DNA of 5,585 bases from an uncultured Ruminococcus sp. GTDB taxonomy: Bacteria > Bacillota > Clostridia > Oscillospirales > Ruminococcaceae. Below, one piece after another: positions 1-5,585 of the stretch. Every line of letters begins with the position of its first letter. Positions within the stretch are counted from its first letter, which is position 1. A model generated the notes under the pieces. The model ran no database searches. It had not been told where the DNA came from and saw only the letters and a program-made list of their open reading frames with translations. Location of the stretch: positions 1 to 5,585 of the forward strand of contig CADBQZ010000272.1 in NCBI GenBank assembly GCA_902796865.1, in the 5' to 3' direction. Both the position numbers and the translations under genes were made by a program.

Positions 1-690
1 ATCGGCAAGTGTCGATGTTCCTGTATAAAGTCTCAGTGCGCCTGATGAAAGCTCTGCTGCGCCGTTTGCAAGTGTTTCAAGACCTCTGTCCAAAGCGCCT
101 GCGCCGTTCTGAAGAGCGCTGAAACCTGATGAGAGAGCCGAGCCGCCGTCAGCTATCTGAGCCATTCCATCGTAAAGTGATTTTGAACCTGATGAAAGCT
201 GTACCATTCCGCCTGAAAGAGTTTTGCTTCCTTCGGCAAGTGTTCCAAGACCTGAATCAAGTGCGGCAGTTCCGTCGTAAAGTGTCTTTGCACCGGTGTT
301 AAGGGAGCCGGCACCTGTAGATAACTGACCAAGACCGCTGTTAAGATCAGATGCACCCTGTGAAAGCTGACCGATACCTCCGCTTAAAGCATCAACGCCT
401 TCTGCAAGAGTATTTCCGCCTTCTGAAAGCTTTCCTAAACCGCCGCTTAGATCAGATACACCTTTTGCAAGGGTCTGACCGCCGACAGCGAGCTGCTGTG
501 TAGAATCTGAAAGCTGTGATGCTCCGGCTGCAAGTGCTTCTCCGCCTTTATCGAGTGTATCAAGACCTGTCTTTAAAGCGGAAGCTCCTGTCTGGGCTTC
601 AACAAGACCGTCTGCAAGTTCATTTGCACCGCCGCTCAGATCAGATATGCCTTTTGAAATAATTTCAGCGCCCTTTTTCAAAGCACCATC
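1..690 (-). repeat. Protein heptad array, arm 2 (32 or more xxxLxxG units, runs off window)
   Basis: This stretch encodes residues 622-851. Every seventh residue from Gly628 to Gly845 is Gly in 31 of 32 cases (Ser684 is the exception). The core position three residues earlier is almost always Leu, unlike arm 1, which has many Ala units there. Units with an aromatic next to the Leu (LYDG at 758 and 793, LYTG at 842) occur towards the window edge, and arm 1 has one near its start (LYDG at 302). The array continues past the window edge. Confidence 0.92.
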
Positions 691-2553
691 TTCTTTCATG
701 GAATCAGCTATCTTTTCCTGACCTGCAATTGTCTGTTCAAGTGTTCCTATCGCTATTGCAAGTTCCTCTGACGGAGCCTGCTGATATGCTGCTTCTAATG
801 CTGCAAGAACCTGTTTGTTTGCGGCTATTGTAGTATCAAGTCCTTCGCCGGCCTCTGTGATGCCTGCTGAGAGTTCATCTGCACCGCCGCTTAGCTGTTC
901 CGAGCCTTTTGCAAGCTTATCAGCGCCTGTTTTTGCAGCAGTTATACCGTCAGAAAGCTGTCCTGCGCCTGCATTTGCATCTGATATACCGCCTGAGAGC
1001 TTTTCTGCTGAATCTGCGAGTGTGTCTGCACCCTGAGAGAGCTGCTGAGCACCGCCTGAAAGTTCCGAAGCGCCGCTGTTTAATGAATCAGCTCCTGCTG
1101 CTGCATCGTTAAGACCGCTGCTGAGTTCACCGGCACCTTTTGAAAGGTCTGTTGTACCGCCTTGTACCTGTGAAAATCCTGCAACAAGTTTATCTGAACC
1201 TGTCTTTGCATCGTCAAGTCCTTTTGCAAGCTGTCCTGCACCGTTTGAAAGATCAAGAGCACCTGATTTTAATTTAGCAGCACCTGTCTTTGCATCCGAT
1301 GCTCCGGCAGTAAGTTTATCTGCACCTGCTTTGGCAGAGCTTATGCCGTCAGCAAGCGCTTTAGCGCCGCTCTTAGCTGTATTTACTGCATCTATAAGTG
1401 TCTGTGCTCCGCTTCCGGCTGTGTTAAGACCTTCGCTTAACTGGTCAGCACCGTTCTTTGCATCGGCAGCGCCGTCTGAAAGCTGTTCTGCGCCGTCTGA
1501 AAGAGCGCCTGCACCGCTGCGGAGTTCTTCAGAACCGCTGTCGAGTGAAGAAGCACCATCAGATAATTCTCCTGCACCGCTTGAAAGTTCAGATACACCG
1601 CTGTCTAATTTTCCTGCACCGCTTGAAAGCTCTGAAAGACCGTCGTAAAGCTGCTTTGTACCGTCAACAAGCTGATTTGTTGCATTTGTAAGATCGGTAA
1701 GCTTTCCTTTAAGTTCGTCTATAGTGGAGATGTCGTCGAAATCAAACTGTGAGAATATATCATTTGATACGACCGTTGCCGATGTTTTCATAGAAAAATT
1801 TTCAGCATCAGCAGTTACTTCAAAGTATTCAGGGATCTTGATACCGGTATCGCCTAATTCTTCAAGTCCTACTGTATCCATTCCGATACTTTCAGATAAT
1901 CCTGGAAATCCAAGACCTATAACTATCTGTCTGTTGCCGTCAGAAATAACTTTTCCGTTTGTTACTTCGACATTGCTGAATACTTCTGAATCAAATATAG
2001 CAGCGCTTGCTACCATAAAAGGTACGCTTATATTAACATTTTTTCCGCCGATCTTCTTTGAGATCTTCTGGTTGTTCGTGTAATCCCAGCGTATTTTTAC
2101 TTTTCCTGATTTTCCTTTCAATTCGTCTAAAGAAGTTTCTTTACCGTCAAGAAAATATGTCATTTTTACGTCAACAGGAAGCTTTTCCTCAGAAGTTCCT
2201 TTGTAGTATATATCAGAACCCTGTGCTGCCCATGTCAGTCCGTTTCCTGACTGACTGTAAGTTTCGTCGCCCTTTACATTTTCAATGCCATTAAGATTTG
2301 AAACATCGTCTATTGTTGCTGCTGAACCGCCGTTTTTGAGCCAGTCAGAAACGATTATAGATTTTACTGATGAATCGCCTTTGCAAAGAACATATACGGT
2401 TTCTTCCTTGTATGGTTCATTGCTGTTTTCAGATTTTTCTGATGCTCCTGTTTTAGCTGAAACAGTATTTTTTGCAATAGCCGGTATACCCGATACAGCA
2501 GTTATAAGTGTAAGGCTCATGCAGAAAGCGATGAGTTTTTTGTAATTTTTCAT
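1..2553 (-). CDS. Exported XXXLXXG heptad-repeat protein, partner of the MMPL transporter (3' end outside window)
   Basis: The frame is open from ATG at 2553 to base 1 (851 codons, no stop), so the C-terminus lies outside the window. The start is fixed by an AGAGGAG site 9 nt upstream. Residues 1-28 look like a signal peptide or N-terminal anchor: MKNYKK, a hydrophobic stretch to about 25, then AIA as a possible cleavage site at 25-27. Residues about 30-270 form a non-repeat domain, including the GKSGKVKIRWDYTNN segment (147-161) that I associate with this clostridial family. From 292 to 571 there are 40 heptads of pattern xxxLxxG; 572-621 is non-repeat; from 622 the heptads resume to the edge (32 full ones visible). 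Such repeats are known from YhgE/Pip-type and other Firmicute envelope proteins, often near MMPL genes. The role is inferred: an extracytoplasmic stalk or wall-spanning accessory of the upstream transporter. No enzymatic motif is seen. Whether a C-terminal membrane anchor exists cannot be seen here. Confidence 0.9.
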   Translation of the reverse strand, partial: MKNYKKLIAFCMSLTLITAVSGIPAIAKNTVSAKTGASEKSENSNEPYKEETVYVLCKGDSSVKSIIVSDWLKNGGSAATIDDVSNLNGIENVKGDETYSQSGNGLTWAAQGSDIYYKGTSEEKLPVDVKMTYFLDGKETSLDELKGKSGKVKIRWDYTNNQKISKKIGGKNVNISVPFMVASAAIFDSEVFSNVEVTNGKVISDGNRQIVIGLGFPGLSESIGMDTVGLEELGDTGIKIPEYFEVTADAENFSMKTSATVVSNDIFSQFDFDDISTIDELKGKLTDLTNATNQLVDGTKQLYDGLSELSSGAGKLDSGVSELSSGAGELSDGASSLDSGSEELRSGAGALSDGAEQLSDGAADAKNGADQLSEGLNTAGSGAQTLIDAVNTAKSGAKALADGISSAKAGADKLTAGASDAKTGAAKLKSGALDLSNGAGQLAKGLDDAKTGSDKLVAGFSQVQGGTTDLSKGAGELSSGLNDAAAGADSLNSGASELSGGAQQLSQGADTLADSAEKLSGGISDANAGAGQLSDGITAAKTGADKLAKGSEQLSGGADELSAGITEAGEGLDTTIAANKQVLAALEAAYQQAPSEELAIAIGTLEQTIAGQEKIADSMKEDGALKKGAEIISKGISDLSGGANELADGLVEAQTGASALKTGLDTLDKGGEALAAGASQLSDSTQQLAVGGQTLAKGVSDLSGGLGKLSEGGNTLAEGVDALSGGIGQLSQGASDLNSGLGQLSTGAGSLNTGAKTLYDGTAALDSGLGTLAEGSKTLSGGMVQLSSGSKSLYDGMAQIADGGSALSSGFSALQNGAGALDRGLETLANGAAELSSGALRLYTGTSTLAD
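691..840 (-). other. Non-repeat segment between the two heptad arms (possible hairpin tip)
   Basis: This stretch encodes residues 572-621. The Gly periodicity stops. The sequence becomes Ala/Glu/Gln rich with larger side chains (AANKQVLAALEAAYQQAPSEE at its start, EQTIAGQEKIADSMKEDG towards its end) and contains the only Pro of the repeat region, Pro594. The Gly before it (571) and the first Gly after it (628) are 57 residues apart, which is eight heptads plus one, so the register slips by one residue. A turn or tip between two antiparallel arms is the inferred role; a simple hinge in an extended rod is the alternative. Confidence 0.75.
841..1680 (-). repeat. Protein heptad array, arm 1 (40 xxxLxxG units)
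   Basis: This stretch encodes residues 292-571. Counting every seventh residue from Gly298 to Gly571 gives 40 positions in unbroken register, of which 38 are Gly (exceptions Ala389 and Ser515). The residue three before each Gly is mostly Leu. In the middle and distal part it is often Ala, in units such as DAKNG, TAKSG and DAKTG. The DNA has a matching 21-bp periodicity but the copies are mostly diverged. One exact 18-bp match (1570-1587 and 1612-1629, 42 bp apart) suggests local growth by two-heptad duplication. The sequence is consistent with a long helical coiled-coil-like arm. Confidence 0.92.
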
Positions 2554-2560
2554 GATAAAA

Positions 2561-2570
2561 CACTCCTCTA
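2561..2570 (-). promoter_or_regulatory. Ribosome binding site of the heptad-repeat gene
   Basis: On the minus strand the sequence reads TAGAGGAGTG, with AGGAG ending 9 nt before ATG 2553. It lies in the 36-bp gap after the transporter stop codon. No promoter-like hexamers or hairpin are evident in that gap, so the gene is most likely translated from the transporter mRNA. The site decides the start codon. Confidence 0.9.
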
Positions 2571-2589
2571 ATTTATTTCAAAATTTCTT

Positions 2590-4749
2590 TTAAGCATTAT
2601 CTATACCGGTGTCGGAAAAACCGGAATCCCCATTTTGAGATACGCTGCTGTCAGCTGAAACGGCAGCAGACTGTTTCTTATCTTTTTTCGGCAGGAAGCC
2701 CATTGATGTATGGATTATTACCTTGTCAAGCAGCATAAGCAGTGCCGGAAGGACAGTTGCTACGACTACCATTGAGATCAGCGCACCTCTTGCAAGAAGC
2801 ATACACAATGTTGAGATCATTCCTATTTTAGAATAGAAGCCTATACCTATAGTTGCCGCAAAGAATCCGAGTGCCGAAACTACTATTGACGGAAGCGATG
2901 CTTTCAGTGCTTTAGATACAGATTCTTTCTTATCAGCTCCTCTTGAACGTTCTCGCTGATACCTTGTTGTCATTAGTATAGCGTAATCGACCGTAGAACC
3001 GAGCTGTATAGTACCGACAACTATAGATGCTATGAATGGAAGGGTAGTGCCGGTGAAATATGACACTCCGACGTTTATTATGATAGCAAGTTCTATCGTT
3101 GCCGTAAGTATTATCGGTACCGTTATAGATTTGAAAGTTACAAGTATTATAAGGAATACAAGACCTATCGAAACAATAGATACAACATCAAAGTCTTTAT
3201 TTGTTATCCGTATGAGATCGCTTGTAGCCGGTGCTTCTCCTATCAGCAGGGCATCATCGTCATACTCCTTTATTATATTATTAAGTGTACTTATCTGCTC
3301 GTTTACCTCATCAGATGCTACTTTGTAATCGGAGCCGATGAGCATCATCTGCCATTCATTGCCTTTTAATATGCTCTTTATCTTTTCCGGGATTATCTCC
3401 TCCGGTATCGTAGGACCTATAAGGCTGTCAAAACTCAGAGCCATTCTTACGCCTTCAACTTCTTTGATCTCATTCGTGAGCTTTCTTGTTTTTTTAGGAT
3501 CCATATCCGTTTTTATAAGAAGCATATGTGTAGAGTTCATTCCGAAGTTTTCGGACAGCTTTGAGTTGGCGACCACGCTTTCAAGCTCTGCCGGAAGTGT
3601 TCCTGCAAGATCGTAATATACATTGTAATTGTTATAACCATAAAATGCCGGGATAAATATCAATGCTCCGAGTATAAGGAACACCGGGAATCTTTTTACG
3701 ATAAAATCGCCTATCTTATCAAGACTCGGAAGCAATGAGCGATGTGAAAGCTTTTCTATAGGCTTATCAAAAATAAGTATCATTGAAGGAAGTACTGTTA
3801 CACAGCCTATAACGCCGAATACAACACCCTTTGACATTACTATACCGAGGTCGAGTCCGAGTGTGAAGCTCATAAAGCACATTGCTAAAAATCCGGCAAC
3901 AGTTGTAAGTGAACTTGATGAGACCGAAACAAATGTATGAGAAATAGCGTGTGCCATAGCTCTTTTGTTATCGCCGTTGAATCGTATCTTTTGCTCCGTA
4001 TAGCTGTGCCACAGGAATATTGAATAGTCCATAGTGACACCGAGCTGAAGTACCATTGCGAGCGCCTGGGTCAGGAAAGATACCTCTCCGAAGAAATAGT
4101 TTGTACCCAGGTTTAGTATTAACGCAACACCTATAGAGAGCATGAAGAATACCGGAAGCAAGAATGATTCCGTTGTAAGTATAAGTACAAGTGTTACAAA
4201 TATAACTGCAAGCAAAGCATATATAGGAACTTCGGTGTTTGATATGAGTTTCATATCTGCTGTTACTGCTGACATTCCTGCAAGGAAACAGTTGTCTGAG
4301 GTTATATCTCTTATTTCCTCGACTGCTGAAAGTGTACGGTCGGCTGAGGTAGTGTCTTCAAAAAAGACCGCCATCATAGTTGAATCGCCTTTGTTAAAAA
4401 CATCATATAATTTTTCAGGAAGAACTTCCTTTGGTATAGATATATCTGCTATACTGTCATACCAAAGAACGTCAGCAACGCCGTCTACCTTGCTTATTTC
4501 TTTCCTCGTTTTAGATACGTCTTCATCGGACATACCGTCGATTATCACGAAAGAAAATCCGCCTTTGCCGAATTCATCCATCATGATGTCCTGACCTATC
4601 ATAGTGTCAATATCGCCTGGCAGATAGGAGAGTATATCATAGTTTACTCTCGTTCCGAGATAGCCTAAAGCTGACGGTATCATCAGTATTACGGCAATTA
4701 TCAGTATAGGTATCCGCCATTTTACCACCCATTTGCCAAAATGTATCAT
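2590..4749 (-). CDS. MMPL/RND-family membrane transporter, 719 residues
   Basis: This is a complete gene, ATG 4749 to TAA 2590-2592, with AGGAG 7 nt upstream. It has the two-fold RND/MMPL layout. TM1 is about 13-32, extracytoplasmic loop 1 about 33-173, and TM2-6 about 174-191, 196-218, 224-248, 271-296 and 298-327. TM7 is about 353-371, loop 2 about 372-521, and TM8-12 about 522-539, 543-566, 571-597, 617-638 and 643-675. TM4 has GVTMDY (Asp241-Tyr242) and TM10 has GSTVDY (Asp588-Tyr589). These match the Asp-Tyr pairs that relay protons in MmpL3, so proton-driven export of a lipid or other hydrophobic substrate at the cytoplasmic membrane is likely. The two loops share an IP(K/E)E(V/I)(L/I)PEK motif (105-113, 448-456), showing internal duplication. 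The tail 687-719 is a Lys-rich then Ser/Asp-rich cytoplasmic extension. It is the first gene of an operon with the heptad-repeat gene 36 bp downstream. The substrate cannot be told. A YdfJ-like designation would fit but I assign no symbol. Confidence 0.95.
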   Translation of the reverse strand: MIHFGKWVVKWRIPILIIAVILMIPSALGYLGTRVNYDILSYLPGDIDTMIGQDIMMDEFGKGGFSFVIIDGMSDEDVSKTRKEISKVDGVADVLWYDSIADISIPKEVLPEKLYDVFNKGDSTMMAVFFEDTTSADRTLSAVEEIRDITSDNCFLAGMSAVTADMKLISNTEVPIYALLAVIFVTLVLILTTESFLLPVFFMLSIGVALILNLGTNYFFGEVSFLTQALAMVLQLGVTMDYSIFLWHSYTEQKIRFNGDNKRAMAHAISHTFVSVSSSSLTTVAGFLAMCFMSFTLGLDLGIVMSKGVVFGVIGCVTVLPSMILIFDKPIEKLSHRSLLPSLDKIGDFIVKRFPVFLILGALIFIPAFYGYNNYNVYYDLAGTLPAELESVVANSKLSENFGMNSTHMLLIKTDMDPKKTRKLTNEIKEVEGVRMALSFDSLIGPTIPEEIIPEKIKSILKGNEWQMMLIGSDYKVASDEVNEQISTLNNIIKEYDDDALLIGEAPATSDLIRITNKDFDVVSIVSIGLVFLIILVTFKSITVPIILTATIELAIIINVGVSYFTGTTLPFIASIVVGTIQLGSTVDYAILMTTRYQRERSRGADKKESVSKALKASLPSIVVSALGFFAATIGIGFYSKIGMISTLCMLLARGALISMVVVATVLPALLMLLDKVIIHTSMGFLPKKDKKQSAAVSADSSVSQNGDSGFSDTGIDNA

Positions 4750-4755
4750 AGATTT

Positions 4756-4764
4756 ACTCCTCTC
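4756..4764 (-). promoter_or_regulatory. Ribosome binding site of the MMPL gene
   Basis: The minus strand reads GAGAGGAGT with AGGAG ending 7 nt before ATG 4749. It is almost the same as the site before the downstream heptad gene, which suggests comparable translation of both proteins. Confidence 0.9.
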
Positions 4765-4815
4765 ATATTTTTTTCAAGACCATTTTTCATTAATAGAAAA
4801 CTGTTGAATTTTAAG

Positions 4816-4837
4816 CACATTTACATTATAATACATT
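4816..4837. repeat. Short direct repeats over the -10 region
   Basis: On the plus strand CACATT (4816-4821) is followed directly by TACATT (4822-4827) and, 10 bp on, by a second TACATT (4832-4837). The second and third copies flank and overlap the -10 hexamer. Copies one helical turn apart could bind a regulator, but the region is so AT-rich that chance is a fair explanation. Confidence 0.3.
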
Positions 4838-4853
4838 TCAAAAGAAATAGCAA
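4825..4853 (-). promoter_or_regulatory. Sigma-A-type promoter of the MMPL/heptad operon
   Basis: The minus strand has TTGCTA (4848-4853, four of six matches to TTGACA), a 17-bp spacer and a perfect TATAAT (4825-4830). Transcription would start near 4818, giving a leader of about 69 nt before ATG 4749. Just upstream of the -35 (about 4854-4878) lies a run of A and T tracts resembling an UP element. This is the best promoter in the intergenic region. The prediction is from sequence only. Confidence 0.75.
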
Positions 4854-4910
4854 TACATAATTTTTTTAAATTTGTATATTATTCAACATATATAAGGATA
4901 GTGTATATAG

Positions 4911-4940
4911 AAAAGCAACTGTATCTAAACAGTTGCTTTT
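4911..4940. terminator. Intrinsic terminator, potentially bidirectional
   Basis: AAAAGCAACTG (4911-4921) and CAGTTGCTTTT (4930-4940) form a perfect 11-bp stem around an 8-nt loop. Read on the minus strand it follows the cohesin-like gene's stop codon by about 44 nt and ends in a T run (CTTTTCTATATA). The plus strand also ends in CTTTTCT. The stem is short in GC, but its position after one gene and before the promoter of the next supports a terminator that insulates the MMPL operon. Confidence 0.82.
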
Positions 4941-4984
4941 CTGATCTTATATTAATAAAATATGCTGATAAATTTCTTATGCTA

Positions 4985-5585
4985 TCAGGTCTTGCTTAAA
5001 CGTCCGGTGAAGTCTTTGCCTTCGCCGCCGCCCACATATTCGAGTGCATCGCTGTTGTAACTGAATCTGAAAAGATCCGCAACAATGCCTGGGTTGTTCT
5101 TTATATTGATAGAAACTGTAACAGTATCGCCCTGCTTGCCGCTGACATTTGATATCATTATCTGTGGATCAGAGCTGTCATTAAATTTATTTTCGGGAGC
5201 TTCGCCGCCTACGATAACAGAACCGTCTATGCAGGTGAAATCTATAGTTTTAGCATCGAAGTTTGAAGCATCAGACCATTCAGCGATGATAGGATAGATA
5301 CCGTTTGGTGCATCTTCTTTTATCTTGAACTGAGCGGTGAGATATTCTCCGTCAAATACATAATCCTTTTCTTTTGTGATGTCCATCCAGAAAGCTTGCT
5401 TGATAGTCTTAGTACCTGTTATTACTTCAAGTCCTGTATCTTTCTTTACATCTGCATTGTTATTGCCGGGATCGGGTGAGGTCTGACCGCTTCCGCCTGA
5501 TGAATTATTGCTGTTTGAATTGTTATTTCCGCCAGCATTGTTATTTCCGCCAGCGTTGTTGTTGCCGCCAGCATTGTTATTTCCG
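4985..5585 (-). CDS. Secreted or surface protein with cohesin-like C-terminus (5' end outside window)
   Basis: The frame stays open from the window edge to TGA at 4985-4987, giving 199 residues; the internal Met at 5386 is not the start. Numbering from the first full codon: residues 1-22 are GNNN plus three AGGNNN units; 23-50 are a Ser/Asn/Gly/Pro linker. Residues about 51-126 resemble the C-terminal half of a cohesin module (AFWMD, DGEYLTAQFKIKEDAPNGIY, DGSVIV). Residues about 141-199 resemble the N-terminal half (ISNVSGKQGDTVTVSINIKN, NNPGI, YNSDALEYV), after which the protein stops. Cohesins are beta-sandwich modules that bind dockerins in cellulosomes, and related domains occur in many ruminococcal surface proteins. 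Here the halves are in reversed order, so dockerin binding is uncertain. No sortase motif, dockerin or membrane segment is seen at the C-terminus. The family call is by pattern memory and is moderately sure; the open frame and linker are certain. Confidence 0.8.
   Translation of the reverse strand, partial: GNNNAGGNNNAGGNNNAGGNNNSNSNNSSGGSGQTSPDPGNNNADVKKDTGLEVITGTKTIKQAFWMDITKEKDYVFDGEYLTAQFKIKEDAPNGIYPIIAEWSDASNFDAKTIDFTCIDGSVIVGGEAPENKFNDSSDPQIMISNVSGKQGDTVTVSINIKNNPGIVADLFRFSYNSDALEYVGGGEGKDFTGRLSKT
5523..5585 (-). repeat. 18-bp tandem repeat encoding AGGNNN linker units
   Basis: There are three full 18-bp copies at 5523-5540, 5541-5558 and 5559-5576, and a half copy to the edge. Copies 1 and 2 differ by one base, and copy 3 differs from copy 1 by two. 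The unit length is a multiple of three, so copy-number changes keep the frame and only change linker length. The array probably continues beyond the window. Confidence 0.92.

Noticed and set aside
815..1648. Several plus-strand and off-frame open frames (for example 815-1036, 909-1112, 1331-1648, 1458-1691) rich in Ser, Ala and Pro, or in Leu, His and Arg
   Set aside because: They are mirror images of the minus-strand heptad code: its biased repeat codons remove stops from other frames. None has a convincing ribosome binding site or domain.
1..1680. DNA-level periodicity suggesting a CRISPR or satellite array
   Set aside because: The 21-bp periodicity is explained by protein heptads in one open frame. 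The units are diverged and there is no repeat/spacer structure.
1724..2545. Plus-strand open frames at 1724-2083, 2058-2294 and 2285-2545
   Set aside because: They lie fully opposite the N-terminal domain of the heptad-repeat protein, whose frame is continuous, has a clear start and signal sequence, and matches a family.
2554..2589. A terminator or separate promoter between the MMPL and heptad genes
   Set aside because: The gap is 36 bp, contains only a ribosome binding site and A/T-rich sequence, and has no stem-loop or paired promoter hexamers.
3032..4594. Plus-strand open frames at 3032-3328, 3338-3616 and 4142-4594
   Set aside because: They are antisense to the MMPL gene, which is complete and carries conserved motifs on the other strand.
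4870..4905. A palindromic operator around TGTATATTATTCAACATATATA
   Set aside because: The arms do not match as an inverted repeat; the appearance comes from AT-rich composition.
4985..5386. A 133-residue gene starting at the Met at 5386
   Set aside because: The frame continues upstream without a stop to the window edge through an Asn/Gly linker, no ribosome binding site precedes this Met, and cohesin-like sequence already begins before it.

Overview
The window looks like chromosomal DNA from a low-to-moderate GC Gram-positive Clostridia-type bacterium. A Ruminococcus/Oscillospiraceae-like source is my best guess. The grounds are strong AGGAG ribosome binding sites, an MMPL transporter paired with an XXXLXXG heptad-repeat surface protein, and a cohesin-like secreted protein with an Asn/Gly linker. 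The taxonomy is inference; no marker gene is present. All three supported genes lie on the minus strand, and both window edges cut a gene.

Layout in the direction of transcription (high to low coordinates): (1) 5585-4985 is the 3' end of a gene for a secreted or surface protein, with an AGGNNN repeat linker followed by cohesin-like sequence whose two halves appear in swapped order. (2) 4984-4750 is intergenic. It holds a perfect 11-bp hairpin terminator (4911-4940), an AT-rich UP-like stretch, a good sigma-A-type promoter (TTGCTA, 17 bp, TATAAT) and a leader of about 69 nt. (3) 4749-2590 is a complete 719-residue MMPL/RND-family transporter with both transmembrane Asp-Tyr pairs. (4) After a 36-bp gap carrying a strong ribosome binding site, 2553-1 is the 5' part (851 codons, open at the edge) of a very long exported coiled-coil-like protein.

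Genes 3 and 4 almost certainly form one operon. The MMPL protein would supply the proton-driven membrane pump. The heptad protein has an export signal, an N-terminal domain of about 240 residues and two arms of 40 and at least 32 in-register heptads separated by a non-repeat segment. It is a plausible long hairpin or stalk reaching through or across the cell wall beside the pump. The cargo is unknown. Cohesin-like gene 1 is separated from the operon by its own terminator and has no evident functional link to it.

Most worth a second look are the precise two-arm geometry of the heptad protein, its pairing with an MMPL that lacks any large coiled-coil insertion, and the apparently circularly permuted cohesin-like module at the right edge. 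No RNA gene, mobile element or CRISPR array was seen.
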